Positions 23,956 through 33,447 are shown, counted from the stretch's first letter. The stretch is 64,000 nucleotides of DNA from SZUA-451 sp034721895 (GCA_034721895.1 JAYEND010000099.1:1-64000), one strand, 5' to 3'. Translations and numbers: made by a program. The notes: generated from the sequence alone by a model not told the origin.

Positions 23956-24964
23956 TATCGAATCAAGCTGTGACGACAGCTCTATCGCCATTACAGAAAT
24001 CGCAACCAAAAAAGTTCTCTTCCACAAAAAGATTTCCCAGGAGGCAGAGCACTCCTGCTACGGCGGCGTGGTACCGGAACTGGCCAGCAGACTTCATGCG
24101 GTTGCCCTGCCTGAGATCCTAAAAGAGACGGAACCCTTCTTTTCACATCTCAAAGCCATTGCTGTCACAAACCAGCCTGGGCTTGGCGTCACACTGATGG
24201 AAGGGATCGCTATGGCAAAAACCCTTGCTGTGCTGCTTGATATTCCACTGATAGCCGTCAATCACCTCAAAGCCCATATCTACTCTCTCTTTATAGAAAA
24301 AGAAGCCATTACACCCCTTCTTGTACTGCTGATCTCAGGAGGCCATACGCAGATCATCCGTGTCGAAAGTTTCGAAAAGATGGAGATCCTGGCCACCAGC
24401 ATGGATGACAGCGTTGGAGAAAGCTTTGACAAATGTGCCAAGATGATGGGATTGGGCTACCCGGGTGGACCGGTCATAGAATCATTGGCACTACGGGGAG
24501 ATGAAAATCGCTTCGACCTCCCCGTTCCTCTGCGCAACTCACCGCTGATCGCTTTCTCTCTCTCCGGCCTCAAAAATGCGGTACGCTTGCAAATCGAAAA
24601 ATGCAAAACCTCCAACCAGGGAGAACTCACTGTACAGGATCAGTGCGATATTGCTGCCTCCTTCCAGAAAGCAGTTAAACTTCATCTTCTGCAAAAGAGT
24701 AAAAAGATCTTTGCAAAGGAGCCGATCAAGGAGTTTGCCATCGTCGGCGGTGCCAGTGCAAACTTCTATATCAGGGATGCCTATGATGCTCTCTGTAAAC
24801 AGTATGGCAAAACCCTTCATACCACAGCTCTGGAATACTGTTCAGACAACGCCGCCATGGTTGGACGCTATGCCATAGAAGCCTATAAACGAGATGATTT
24901 TATCGACCCTGACAAAATCGACATCATCAGCAATAAAAAACAGCAAAGCGGCACTCTTTTATAG
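23945..24964 (+). CDS. tsaD: tRNA N6-adenosine threonylcarbamoyltransferase
   Basis: 339-aa ASKHA-fold enzyme that transfers the threonylcarbamoyl group to A37 of ANN-decoding tRNAs with TsaB and TsaE; essential in most bacteria. The metal-binding HLKAH motif lies near 100-104. Other signatures are ILSIESSCDDSS at the start, YGGVVPELASR, LLISGGHTQI and GESFDKCAKMMGLGYPGGP. Length is normal. Its start codon lies in a perfect palindrome (23932-23955), so translation may be restrained. A heptamer-hairpin element precedes it and a related one follows. Confidence 0.97.
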   Translation: MILSIESSCDDSSIAITEIATKKVLFHKKISQEAEHSCYGGVVPELASRLHAVALPEILKETEPFFSHLKAIAVTNQPGLGVTLMEGIAMAKTLAVLLDIPLIAVNHLKAHIYSLFIEKEAITPLLVLLISGGHTQIIRVESFEKMEILATSMDDSVGESFDKCAKMMGLGYPGGPVIESLALRGDENRFDLPVPLRNSPLIAFSLSGLKNAVRLQIEKCKTSNQGELTVQDQCDIAASFQKAVKLHLLQKSKKIFAKEPIKEFAIVGGASANFYIRDAYDALCKQYGKTLHTTALEYCSDNAAMVGRYAIEAYKRDDFIDPDKIDIISNKKQQSGTLL

Positions 24965-24984
24965 CCCCCTCAACCCCAATAAAA

Positions 24985-25042
24985 GCATTGCCTGGCAATG
25001 CCTGCCACCACTCTCCACTCTTCACTCTTAACTCTTAACTCT
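24985..25042. repeat. heptamer-hairpin intergenic element, copy D (right half)
   Basis: The hairpin GCATTGCC-t-GGCAATGC (24985-25001) is followed by CTGCCACC and then ACTCTCC, ACTCTTC, ACTCTTA, ACTCTTA and ACTCT (25010-25042). The left heptamer array of copies A-C is missing. It occupies the 137-bp gap between tsaD and gyrB. Confidence 0.75.
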
Positions 25043-25101
25043 CTTCTTACCATTTTTTAGGTAAAATAAAAGGAATTACAGTAACAAACGAGGGAATTTC
25101 A

Positions 25102-27417
25102 ATGAGTGAATACGGTGCCAGCAATATTAAAGTCCTCAAAGGACTTGAAGCAGTAAGAAAAAGACCGGGAATGTATATCGGTGATACATCGATCAGAGGT
25201 CTCCATCATTTGATCTATGAAGTAGTCGACAACTCGATCGATGAAGCCATGGCAGGCTATTGCGATACGATCAGAGTGACGCTGACCAAAGAAGGTTCCG
25301 CTATCATCGAAGATAATGGGCGGGGAATTCCTGTCACTGAACACCCCACAGAAAAAATCTCGGCGGCAACGGTTGTATTGACGGTACTGCACGCCGGTGG
25401 TAAATTTGACAAAGACACTTATAAAGTCTCCGGCGGTCTTCATGGGGTGGGTGTCTCTGTTGTCAATGCACTTGCCAAAGACCTTCACCTCACTGTCTTC
25501 AGAGATGGAAGTATGTATGAACAGGATTTTGCAAAAGGTCTCCCTCAGGAACCGCTGAAAACTACTGGAACAAGCAGAAAAAAGGGGACCAAAATCGAGT
25601 TTTGGCCGGATGATTCTATCTTCACTGAATCCGTCTCTTTTCAGAGTGCCATTCTGACCAAGCGCTTCAAAGAACTGGCTTACCTCAACCCAAAGATCAC
25701 GATTATCTTTACCGACGAACGCGAAGGGATCAAAGAGACTTTCCATTTCGAGGGAGGGATCAAGCAGTTTGTCGAAGACCTGAACAGTAGAGAACCCCTA
25801 TCCAATGCTCAATTCTTTGAGGGAAAAGCCGATGATATAGAGATGGATATTGCTATCATGTATTGTGATGCGGATAGTGAAAAGCTGGTCTCTTTTGTCA
25901 ACAACATCAAAACGGCAGACGGAGGGACCCATGAAGCTGGATTTAGAGCCGGTTTGACCCGTTCCATCTCACAGTATATCTCCAAAAATGCCAACGCCAA
26001 AGAGAAAAATACCAAGATCACAGGTGACGACAGCAAGGAAGGTCTGGTTGCCGTTGTTTCTGTAAGGGTTCCCGAACCTCAGTTTGAAGGGCAGACCAAG
26101 GGAAAACTTGGTTCCAGCTATGTCCGTCCACTGGTACAAAAGTTCATCTATGAACGTCTCAACAAATACCTTGAAGAGAACCCGATCGAAGCCAAAGCGA
26201 TCATGGGCCACGTCATCCTGGCTGCCAAAGGCAGAGATGCTGCCAAGCGTGCAAAGGATCTCGTGAAACGCAAGGATTCGATGAGTATCGGTACCCTTCC
26301 CGGCAAATTGGCTGATTGTCAGAGCAAAGACCCTGCACTCTCTGAAATTTACCTTGTGGAAGGGGATTCTGCCGGCGGCTCAGCCAAGCAGGGCCGTGAT
26401 CGTGTTTTCCAGGCTATTTTGCCTCTCAAAGGTAAAATTCTGAATGTTGAAAAAGCCCGTCTTGAAAAGATCCTCAAATCTGATGAGATCAAAAATATGA
26501 TCACTGCCATGGGCTGTGGTATCGGAGAAGAATTTAATGAAGAGAAGTTGCGTTATCACAAGATCATCATTATGACCGATGCGGATGTTGACGGCAGTCA
26601 TATTCAGACACTTCTAATGACCTTCTTCTTCCGCTTCCTTCAGCCGGTTATCGAGAAGGGGTATCTCTACCTTGCACAGCCGCCGCTCTACCTCTATAGA
26701 AAAGGGAAAAATGAAACCTATCTCAAAGATGATAAATCCCTCAATGATTTCCTTATAGAGAATGGCATCTCCGCTGTAGAGAGTGAGACCATGGGACGAA
26801 ACGATCTCGTAGACCTCTTTAAAATGGTTGCCTACTACAAAATGACACTCAGCGAAATTGAAAAGCGTTTTGCCCTGCCTGAGGTGCTTCGTTATATGAT
26901 TGAAAATCCGGATATTCTGGGAACAGATAATGCTGCTCTTGCCAAGACGGTGAAAAAATTCATTTCAGACCTTGGATACAATATCCTCAGTGAAACTATC
27001 AATGATGAGAAAATCCATCTCTTTGTGCAAACCAATGATGGGCTTGAAGAGCTTATCATTGACGATGTCCTCTTCACCAACCCACACTATAATGAGGCAG
27101 TCTACATCAGTAACAATATCAAAGAGCGGATCACTGACGAGTTCAAAGATAAAGATCTTCTGGAAATGCTTGCCGGTATTGAGAGTTCAGCCAAAAAAGG
27201 TGCTTATATCCAGCGATACAAAGGTCTGGGCGAAATGAACCCTGAACAACTCTGGGAAACCACAATGAACCCGGAGGACAGAAGACTTCTCCAGGTTAAG
27301 ATCGATAATGAAGAAAATGCCAGTGATACTTTTACTCTCTTTATGGGAGATGAAGTGGAACCCAGACGCGACTACATCGAACGCCACGCCAAAGATGTCA
27401 AACATTTGGATGTCTAA
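25102..27417 (+). CDS. gyrB: DNA gyrase subunit B
   Basis: 771-aa GHKL ATPase subunit of gyrase. ATP-site motifs are EVVDNSIDEAMAG, EDNGRGIPV and VSGGLHGVGVSVVNAL; the TOPRIM domain carries LVEGDSAGGSAKQGRD and MTDADVDGSHIQTLL; the C-terminal QRYKGLGEMNPEQLWETTM matches the GyrB tail. With GyrA it introduces negative supercoils. The start ATG has GAGGG 9 nt upstream. The stop TAA overlaps the ATG of the next gene (TAATG), so a GGDEF-EAL protein and queF are co-translated after gyrB, an unusual trio. Confidence 0.98.
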   Translation: MSEYGASNIKVLKGLEAVRKRPGMYIGDTSIRGLHHLIYEVVDNSIDEAMAGYCDTIRVTLTKEGSAIIEDNGRGIPVTEHPTEKISAATVVLTVLHAGGKFDKDTYKVSGGLHGVGVSVVNALAKDLHLTVFRDGSMYEQDFAKGLPQEPLKTTGTSRKKGTKIEFWPDDSIFTESVSFQSAILTKRFKELAYLNPKITIIFTDEREGIKETFHFEGGIKQFVEDLNSREPLSNAQFFEGKADDIEMDIAIMYCDADSEKLVSFVNNIKTADGGTHEAGFRAGLTRSISQYISKNANAKEKNTKITGDDSKEGLVAVVSVRVPEPQFEGQTKGKLGSSYVRPLVQKFIYERLNKYLEENPIEAKAIMGHVILAAKGRDAAKRAKDLVKRKDSMSIGTLPGKLADCQSKDPALSEIYLVEGDSAGGSAKQGRDRVFQAILPLKGKILNVEKARLEKILKSDEIKNMITAMGCGIGEEFNEEKLRYHKIIIMTDADVDGSHIQTLLMTFFFRFLQPVIEKGYLYLAQPPLYLYRKGKNETYLKDDKSLNDFLIENGISAVESETMGRNDLVDLFKMVAYYKMTLSEIEKRFALPEVLRYMIENPDILGTDNAALAKTVKKFISDLGYNILSETINDEKIHLFVQTNDGLEELIIDDVLFTNPHYNEAVYISNNIKERITDEFKDKDLLEMLAGIESSAKKGAYIQRYKGLGEMNPEQLWETTMNPEDRRLLQVKIDNEENASDTFTLFMGDEVEPRRDYIERHAKDVKHLDV

Positions 27418-28853
27418 TGCTACTGTCAACACGCGAAGAGAGAGAACGACGTTTTAAATTGGCTCTTCGGGCCGGTATTCCTATTTTTCTCCTTATTTTC
27501 CTTCTTTTTTATACTACTATTTCCGGGGATGGATTTGACAAAATAACACTCGAACATGCCATGCTGATGGGAGGACTGGTATTCATCACCGTCTACTTTA
27601 TCTATTTTCTTCTGGAACTCGATGTCAAGGAGACTCTACTTGATCAGACCACAGAGGGGTTTAACCAGGAAACCTTTATTAAAAAACTGAAAAAACATCA
27701 GCCTCAGACGGTTGCAGTCCTCATTGTCAACAATCTCTCTACCGTCAATGAAAACTATGGTGCAGCTGCCACTAATGACCTGCTTCACACGCTTGTCTCC
27801 AGACTCAACCACTATACAGACAAGTATGGGATCAAAGATTTGTGGATCGGCAGACACTCCGGTGCCGAACTTCTCATCGCTATGGACAGAGAGAGTACTG
27901 AAGCTCAGCATATGATGCAGAAATTTGTCCGGGACAATAGAACAATTGATACCATAGAGATAGATTACCGTTTTGCTGTCATTCACAACACAGGTGATGA
28001 TCCGGACAAGACCATTGCCCATCTCCGGGATCAGCTGAAAGCCCAGGAGATCAAACCAGAGGCCAGAGAAACAGCGGTTAAGGATACTGCGGCACTCTCC
28101 AAACTTGAAACGTCCATTCTCAAGGCACTCGATGATGAAACACTGAATTTCTATTTCAGGCCGCTTTTCAATGTCAGGAAAGATGAAGTTGACAGTTATG
28201 AAATTTCAATCAAACTTCGATCAGAAACAGGAAAAGAGATTCTCCCCCGTGATTATCTTCCGATCATCAATCGTCTCGGACTGGGTCGCTCCTATGACCT
28301 CTCTATCTTCAGGCATGTAACCGATATTGCTCTTTTGACGGATGACAATATCTCCTTTAGTTTCAATCTCTCGCCTTTTTCTCTGCGTGACAGGGATTTT
28401 CTTGATACGATCTTTGGCATCATTGAAGATAAAAATATCGATGCAAACAGACTTATTTTTGAAATCTATGAACGGAAAGCACACCATGATCTGAGCAACT
28501 ATCTCAAAACTCTCTCCCGGATCAGGACAAAAGGGATCCGGGTATGTATCGACAATTTCGGCTCCTCCAATGCTTCCATGGAGTATATGAAACATTTTAA
28601 ATTTGATGTGGTACAGTTCGATAGAGACTTTGTCACCCGGTTGGATGACCAGAACAGTCTCTCGATACTCAAATCCCTGATCGAAATGTCCAAAGGATTG
28701 AAGATTACGACTGTTGCAAAATGGGTTGACAAAGAGAATCAAAAGCAAATTCTGAAAGATTTGGGGATCGACTATCTTCAGGGCTTTGGCGTAGGGAAAC
28801 AGTTAACAGAACGCCAGCTCATTCAAAAATACAATAACCAGGGAGAATCATGA
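27417..28853 (+). CDS. membrane protein with degenerate GGDEF and EAL domains
   Basis: 478 aa. Two membrane spans at about 20-35 and 48-66 are followed by a GGDEF-like domain (about 80-205) whose signature is GRHSGAELLI instead of GGEEF, and by an EAL-like domain (about 230-470). In the latter the EAL motif is EIS (SYEISIKLR), the DDFGTG loop is DNFGSS, the lysine position reads VVQFDRDF, and AEGVE reads AKWVD. Metal and catalytic residues for both synthesis and hydrolysis of c-di-GMP are therefore missing. A receptor or scaffold role is likely. It overlaps gyrB by 1 nt and queF by 4 nt. Confidence 0.85.
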   Translation: MLLSTREERERRFKLALRAGIPIFLLIFLLFYTTISGDGFDKITLEHAMLMGGLVFITVYFIYFLLELDVKETLLDQTTEGFNQETFIKKLKKHQPQTVAVLIVNNLSTVNENYGAAATNDLLHTLVSRLNHYTDKYGIKDLWIGRHSGAELLIAMDRESTEAQHMMQKFVRDNRTIDTIEIDYRFAVIHNTGDDPDKTIAHLRDQLKAQEIKPEARETAVKDTAALSKLETSILKALDDETLNFYFRPLFNVRKDEVDSYEISIKLRSETGKEILPRDYLPIINRLGLGRSYDLSIFRHVTDIALLTDDNISFSFNLSPFSLRDRDFLDTIFGIIEDKNIDANRLIFEIYERKAHHDLSNYLKTLSRIRTKGIRVCIDNFGSSNASMEYMKHFKFDVVQFDRDFVTRLDDQNSLSILKSLIEMSKGLKITTVAKWVDKENQKQILKDLGIDYLQGFGVGKQLTERQLIQKYNNQGES

Positions 28854-29227
28854 AGTACGGAGAACAAGAGATCAAAGAGTTTGATATCAATGCAGAAGAG
28901 CACTACTGGCCCAATGAGCACAAAAAAAACTATGTGATCAACATCAACCTTCCGGAATTTATGTGCCGATGCCCACGTTCAGGATACCCGGATTTCGCAA
29001 CAGTCAAACTCTCTTACACGCCGTCAGAGCGAGTGATCGAACTCAAAGCGATAAAACTCTACATTAACAGTTTCAGCGATCGGTACATTTCCCATGAGAA
29101 CTCTGCCAACGAAATCTATGACACACTTTATGGAAAACTCAAGCCCAAATGGATGAAACTCACTGCGGATTTCAACCCAAGAGGCAATGTCCATACAGTG
29201 ATCGAGATAGACAGCAGTAAGAACTAA
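28850..29227 (+). CDS. queF: NADPH-dependent 7-cyano-7-deazaguanine reductase
   Basis: 125-aa QueF of the short YkvM type, reducing preQ0 to preQ1 for queuosine. The catalytic Cys is C41 and the Asp is D48 in CRCPRSGYPDF, with the correct seven-residue spacing. The QueF NADPH motif appears as IELKAIKLYINSF, with A where many have S, an accepted variant. It overlaps the GGDEF-EAL gene by 4 nt (ATGA) and ends the gyrB operon. Other queuosine genes are not in this window. Confidence 0.93.
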   Translation: MKYGEQEIKEFDINAEEHYWPNEHKKNYVININLPEFMCRCPRSGYPDFATVKLSYTPSERVIELKAIKLYINSFSDRYISHENSANEIYDTLYGKLKPKWMKLTADFNPRGNVHTVIEIDSSKN

Positions 29228-29346
29228 CACTTTTTCAACCGGGAAATATATCAATTTGACAGACATTTCCCTCTCCTCCTCAAAAAACTACTATCATAAC
29301 AGGAAAATTGCCTCAGCACACTATTGCGTGCCGCAAAAGGAGCCCT

Positions 29347-29580
29347 ATGATAACATTCGACGACGTCATGCTGCGAATCAAACAAATTATCGCTGCAAAC
29401 AAAGAAAAGCAGAGAATCTACAACAAAGAGATCGCCCAGGCACTTGGTCTGACTCCGGAATACTTTGCCGTCATCAAAAAAAGAGGGAAAATTCCCTATG
29501 AAGCCATTGCCACCTTCTGCCGGAACAGGAAAATCAGTATCAACTGGGTACTCTTCGGGCAGGAACCCAAAAAACTTTAG
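29347..29580 (+). CDS. stand-alone HTH protein (CI-repressor N-terminal type)
   Basis: 77 aa consisting only of a helix-turn-helix domain: KEIAQALGLTPEYFAVIKKR covers the two helices, and KIPYEAIATFCRNRKISINW is the following part. It aligns end to end with the first 76 residues of the S24 repressor encoded at 54399-55052 (shared MI-F, IPYE, FC, KxSINW) but has no peptidase domain. The start ATG has AAAGGAG 6 nt upstream; an extension to 29308 is not needed. The stop codon begins a GGGCACCTCTA motif. It may bind the same operators as the S24 protein; that is inference from similarity. Confidence 0.8.
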   Translation: MITFDDVMLRIKQIIAANKEKQRIYNKEIAQALGLTPEYFAVIKKRGKIPYEAIATFCRNRKISINWVLFGQEPKKL

Positions 29581-29615
29581 GGCACCTCTAGCATAAAGAA
29601 AAAAAAATACTCTGC

Positions 29616-29644
29616 TTGAATATCTTCTTTTTCCCTGCTATAAT
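29616..29644 (+). promoter_or_regulatory. sigma70-type promoter for the DUF2853 gene
   Basis: TTGAAT (29616-29621), a 17-nt spacer and TATAAT (29639-29644) form a near-consensus promoter 38 nt upstream of the start codon. Its presence rules out translation starting at 29616. Confidence 0.7.
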
Positions 29645-29681
29645 TATTACCGCACCAACTAAATATACCAAAGGAGAGTCA

Positions 29682-30023
29682 ATGAGTCAACAAACAGAAA
29701 AGATCGCACACTATGTGGCTGCCAACAAAGAGTTAAATCTGGGATTGAGTGAAGAGCTCATTACCAAAGTCACTGTTGGCTTGGGACCATCAATATACAA
29801 GCATGATTCCGAAACAGTCGCATGCAGCAACAGCAGCGAGGTCGATACTGTCCGTGAGAACTTTCTCAAGAATAAATTGGGACTGACACAGTCGGATGAT
29901 GAACTCAATGCCGCTATCCAAAATGTATGTGAAATGATGGGAACTTCCAATAAACACAAATATAGAGCACTTTTTTATGCACTCTTGGCTAAAAATTTTG
30001 GTAAAGTATCTGTTTACGCATAA
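29682..30023 (+). CDS. DUF2853 family protein
   Basis: 113-aa small cytoplasmic protein of a conserved family without known function. Recognised by LITKVTVGLGPSIYKHD, the VACSNSSEVDTVRENFLKNK region and the C-terminal KHKYRALFYALLAKNFGK, with all-helical character. ATG 29682 has AAAGGAG 7 nt upstream and a near-consensus promoter at 29616-29644, so it is likely well expressed and monocistronic. It faces the fusA operon end; the 184-bp space between them holds hairpins only. I do not assign a function. Confidence 0.82.
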   Translation: MSQQTEKIAHYVAANKELNLGLSEELITKVTVGLGPSIYKHDSETVACSNSSEVDTVRENFLKNKLGLTQSDDELNAAIQNVCEMMGTSNKHKYRALFYALLAKNFGKVSVYA

Positions 30024-30150
30024 GCGGACATTGATACGCTCGTACACCAAGGTAATAAAATTATAGGCTGATATGTATTATTTCGCAGTAGTTTACTGTT
30101 GATTTGGGTGAATATAGTTTGTGAAAGTGAGAGAGTTTACTGATAGTACA

Positions 30151-30178
30151 GGTCGAATGGAGCAGGCTCCATTCGACC
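30151..30178 (-). terminator. hairpin downstream of fusA
   Basis: A perfect 13-bp stem GGTCGAATGGAGC/GCTCCATTCGACC with a 2-nt spacer lies 30 nt past the fusA stop codon. A second small hairpin (GCAGT/ACTGC, about 30184-30198) precedes it. No U-run follows on either strand, so it may be a processing or Rho-linked hairpin rather than a classical intrinsic terminator. Confidence 0.5.
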
Positions 30179-30207
30179 GGAGATGCAGTGCAATACTGCG
30201 AAAGAAA

Positions 30208-32289
30208 CTAGCCGTTTCTCTTTTCGATGATCTCTTTGGCAACATTCTGAGGAACCTCTTCATAGTGATCAAATTCCATGGCATAAGTTGCACGTCCCTG
30301 AGTCATTGATCTCAGGTCAGTGGAGTAACCGAACATTTCGGAGAGTGGCACAAAGGCATCAACGATCTTGTTGCCGGATCTGTCGCCCATACCGCTGACC
30401 TGTCCACGTCTCTTGGAAATGTCACCGATGACATCACCCATATAGTCTTCAGGTACTTCAACTTCGACTTTCATCATCGGTTCAAGGATGACAGGATTTG
30501 CTTCTCTACAACCTTCTCTGAATCCCATAGAACCGGCAAGTTTAAATGCCATCTCGGAGGAGTCAACATCGTGGAATGATCCATCATAAAGTGTCACCTT
30601 GACATCTTCGATAGGATATCCGGCCTGGATACCTCTACCCATCGCTTCAACGATACCTTTGTTGACAGCAGGGATAAATTCTTTTGGAATAACCCCGCCT
30701 TTGATAGAGTCGATGAACTCATAACCTTCACCAGGCTCTTGCGGCTCAATCTTGAGATAGACATGACCAAACTGACCACGACCACCAGACTGCTTGGCAT
30801 ACTTATACTCTTTGTCAACCGCTTTTCTGATCGTTTCACGGTAAGCAACCTGCGGTGCACCGACTTCAGCATCGACATTAAACTCTCTCATCATTCTATC
30901 GACAAGGATTTCGAGGTGAAGCTCACCCATTCCAGAGATGATCGTCTGTCCGGATTCTTCATCAGTTGCAACACGGAATGAAGGGTCTTCCTGTGCCAAT
31001 TTACCGAGTGCAATACCCATTTTTTCCTGGTCTGCTTTGGTTTTTGGTTCAACCGCTACCGAGATAACCGGATCCGGGAATTCCATTCTCTCCAAAATAA
31101 CTTTGTCTTTTTCACCGGCAAGCGTATCTCCTGTCAGTGTAGATTTCAATCCGACAACCGCACCGATCTCACCGGCATAAAGGGAATCAACCTCTTCTCT
31201 CTTAATGGCATGCATCTTGAGGAGACGGCCGATACGCTCTTTTTTGCCTTTGGTTGTATTATAAACATACGAACCGGACTTAAGTACACCGCGATAAACA
31301 CGGACAAATGTCAACTGACCGACAAACGGGTCTGTCATGATCTTGAATCCAAGCGCAGCAAATTCGCCATCATCAGTAGATTCTACAGTCGTTTCTTCAC
31401 CATCCTCATATTCACCTCTGATCTCATGCACTTCAGTAGGAGCAGGAAGATAATCCACAACAGCATCAAGCAGTGTCTGTACCCCTTTGTTCTTAAAGGC
31501 AGTACCGCAAGTCATCGGGATCATAGTGATCGCCAAAGTTGCCGCTTTGATACCTGCTTTGATCTCTTCTTCTGTAAGTTCTTCGCCCTCCATGAATTTC
31601 TCCATGAGTGTGTCGTCAGTTTCAGAGATCGCTTCGATCAACTTCTCTCTATACTCTTCAGCCAACTCAACAAGATCCTCAGGAATATCGACAACTTCGA
31701 ACTCTTGTCCCATTTTACTCTGATCATCGCCCCAGATAGTTGCCTTCATTGTTACAAGGTCTATAACTCCCTGGAAATTTTCCTCAGCACCGATAGGAAG
31801 CTGAATGGGAACTGCATTTGACTTCAATCTTTCATTGATTTGTCTCTCAACTTCATAAAAATCAGAACCTGTTCTGTCCATTTTGTTGACAAATACCATT
31901 CGGGGAACCATATATCTGTTTGCTTGTCTCCAAACTGTCTCAGACTGAGGCTGAACTCCACCGACTGAACAGAATACGGCGACAGCACCATCGAGAACTC
32001 TCATAGAACGTTCAACTTCAATCGTAAAGTCAACGTGGCCCGGAGTGTCGATGATATTGATCTGGTGGCCTTCCCATTCACAAGTTGTCGCAGCTGAAGT
32101 GATCGTGATCCCTCTCTCCTGCTCCTGCTCCATCCAGTCCATTGTCGCTGCACCGTCGTGTACTTCACCGATCTTATGTGAAACACCGGTGTAGAAAAGG
32201 ATTCTTTCCGTTGTGGTTGTTTTTCCTGCATCAATGTGCGCAGCGATACCGATATTTCTTACTTTGTCAAGTGGATGTGATCTTGCCAT
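30208..32289 (-). CDS. fusA: elongation factor G
   Basis: 693-aa translocase GTPase. G1 is GIAAHIDAGKTTTTERIL near 14-31, the switch region contains QEQERGITITSAATT, G3 is DTPGHVDF and G4 is NKMDR. Domains II-V follow in normal order, ending before an acidic C-terminal stretch. It is the last gene of rpsL-rpsG-fusA, starting 11 nt after rpsG. In many bacteria tuf follows fusA; here tuf heads the other cluster 13 kb away, so the str operon is split. Confidence 0.98.
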   Translation of the reverse strand: MARSHPLDKVRNIGIAAHIDAGKTTTTERILFYTGVSHKIGEVHDGAATMDWMEQEQERGITITSAATTCEWEGHQINIIDTPGHVDFTIEVERSMRVLDGAVAVFCSVGGVQPQSETVWRQANRYMVPRMVFVNKMDRTGSDFYEVERQINERLKSNAVPIQLPIGAEENFQGVIDLVTMKATIWGDDQSKMGQEFEVVDIPEDLVELAEEYREKLIEAISETDDTLMEKFMEGEELTEEEIKAGIKAATLAITMIPMTCGTAFKNKGVQTLLDAVVDYLPAPTEVHEIRGEYEDGEETTVESTDDGEFAALGFKIMTDPFVGQLTFVRVYRGVLKSGSYVYNTTKGKKERIGRLLKMHAIKREEVDSLYAGEIGAVVGLKSTLTGDTLAGEKDKVILERMEFPDPVISVAVEPKTKADQEKMGIALGKLAQEDPSFRVATDEESGQTIISGMGELHLEILVDRMMREFNVDAEVGAPQVAYRETIRKAVDKEYKYAKQSGGRGQFGHVYLKIEPQEPGEGYEFIDSIKGGVIPKEFIPAVNKGIVEAMGRGIQAGYPIEDVKVTLYDGSFHDVDSSEMAFKLAGSMGFREGCREANPVILEPMMKVEVEVPEDYMGDVIGDISKRRGQVSGMGDRSGNKIVDAFVPLSEMFGYSTDLRSMTQGRATYAMEFDHYEEVPQNVAKEIIEKRNG

Positions 32290-32300
32290 ACTTTACTTCC

Positions 32301-32768
32301 TTACCATCTATAGTGAGCAAACGCTTTGTTCGCTTCAGCCATCTTATACGTATCTTCTTTCTTCTTGAATGCAGAACCTTTTTCAGTTGCTGCATCCATC
32401 AACTCATTTGAAAGACGCTCCATCATTGTTCTTTCATTTCTTTTTCTTGCTGCATCAACAATCCATCTGATTCCCAATGACTGCTGTCTGACAGGTCTTA
32501 CTTCGATAGGCACCTGATAGGTAGCTCCACCGACTCTTCGACTTTTTACTTCCATTACAGGCTTGATGTTTTCCATTGCTTTGTTGAAAACTTCAATACC
32601 TTTTTCACCAGATTTTGATTCGATTCTCTCCAGCGCGCCATACATTACTTTTTGCGCTGTACTCTTTTTACCATCAAGCATGACTGCGTTGATAAATTTT
32701 GTTAAAACTTTTGATCCATAAACAGGATCCGGGAGAACAGGTCTCTCGGGAGCTCTTCTTCTTCTCAT
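32301..32768 (-). CDS. rpsG: 30S ribosomal protein S7
   Basis: 155-aa primary 16S-binding protein of the 30S head. MRRRRAPERPVLPDPVYGS, LMLDGKKSTA-like VMLDGKKSTAQKVMYGAL and GGATYQVPIEVRP are typical. Length is normal. It is between rpsL (119 nt upstream) and fusA (11 nt downstream), the standard order. S7 often represses its own operon; the 119-nt rpsL-rpsG spacer would be the place to look, but no clear motif was recognised. Confidence 0.97.
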   Translation of the reverse strand: MRRRRAPERPVLPDPVYGSKVLTKFINAVMLDGKKSTAQKVMYGALERIESKSGEKGIEVFNKAMENIKPVMEVKSRRVGGATYQVPIEVRPVRQQSLGIRWIVDAARKRNERTMMERLSNELMDAATEKGSAFKKKEDTYKMAEANKAFAHYRW

Positions 32769-32887
32769 GATTTTCCTTCAATCTTTTACATTTGATTTAC
32801 TCAAGTCTTGTCCCCTAAGGATTGCCGACAACACCTGCATAAGTCTATCACTAGACTAAACTTTACGACTTTAAAACTAACTATTTA

Positions 32888-33259
32888 CTATTTAGGTTTT
32901 TTAGTACCGTATTTAGAACGAGCTACTCTTCTGTTCGCAACACCTGATGTATCAAGCGCACCACGAACGATGTGATACTTCACACCCGGCAAATCTTTGA
33001 CCCTGCCGCCTCTTACGAGCACAATTGAGTGCTCCTGAAGGTTGTGACCCTCTCCACCGATGTATGAAATTACTTCAAATCCGCTGGTCAATCTAACTTT
33101 GGCAACTTTTCTCAATGCTGAGTTAGGTTTCTTTGGAGTTGTTGTATAAACTCTGGTACAAACACCTCTTCTTTGAGGACACTTTACAAGTGCTGGTGAT
33201 TTTGATTTTTTGATCACCTTTTTACGCTCTTTGCGAATCAACTGGTTAATGGTTGGCAA
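32888..33259 (-). CDS. rpsL: 30S ribosomal protein S12
   Basis: 123-aa decoding-site protein. It carries PTINQLIRKERK at the N terminus, the loop TTPKKPNSALRKVAKVRL with the lysine whose mutation gives streptomycin resistance in other bacteria (K42 in E. coli numbering; wild-type KPNS here), and VRGGRVKDLPGVKYHIVRG with the second such lysine. First gene of rpsL-rpsG-fusA. The 229-nt spacer to rpoC should hold its promoter or a processing site. Confidence 0.97.
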   Translation of the reverse strand: MPTINQLIRKERKKVIKKSKSPALVKCPQRRGVCTRVYTTTPKKPNSALRKVAKVRLTSGFEVISYIGGEGHNLQEHSIVLVRGGRVKDLPGVKYHIVRGALDTSGVANRRVARSKYGTKKPK

Positions 33260-33447
33260 ATCGTTTTCCTTTCTATGTATTTTATTTTCATAACTGAGTA
33301 TGAGAATTTAAATCTGGGCTATTACACCTCAAAAAAGGGCTTTTTTCAAAGAAAATCGGATGAAATTGCACTTTATTGAAATGTATAGTCAGAAAAATGG
33401 AGGCATATTATAGTTAAAATAACTTTACTTAAACTTATATATTAATG

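Noticed and set aside
30121..30309. 62-codon frame opposite the fusA 3' end
   Set aside because: It consists of the fusA downstream hairpin plus fusA antisense.
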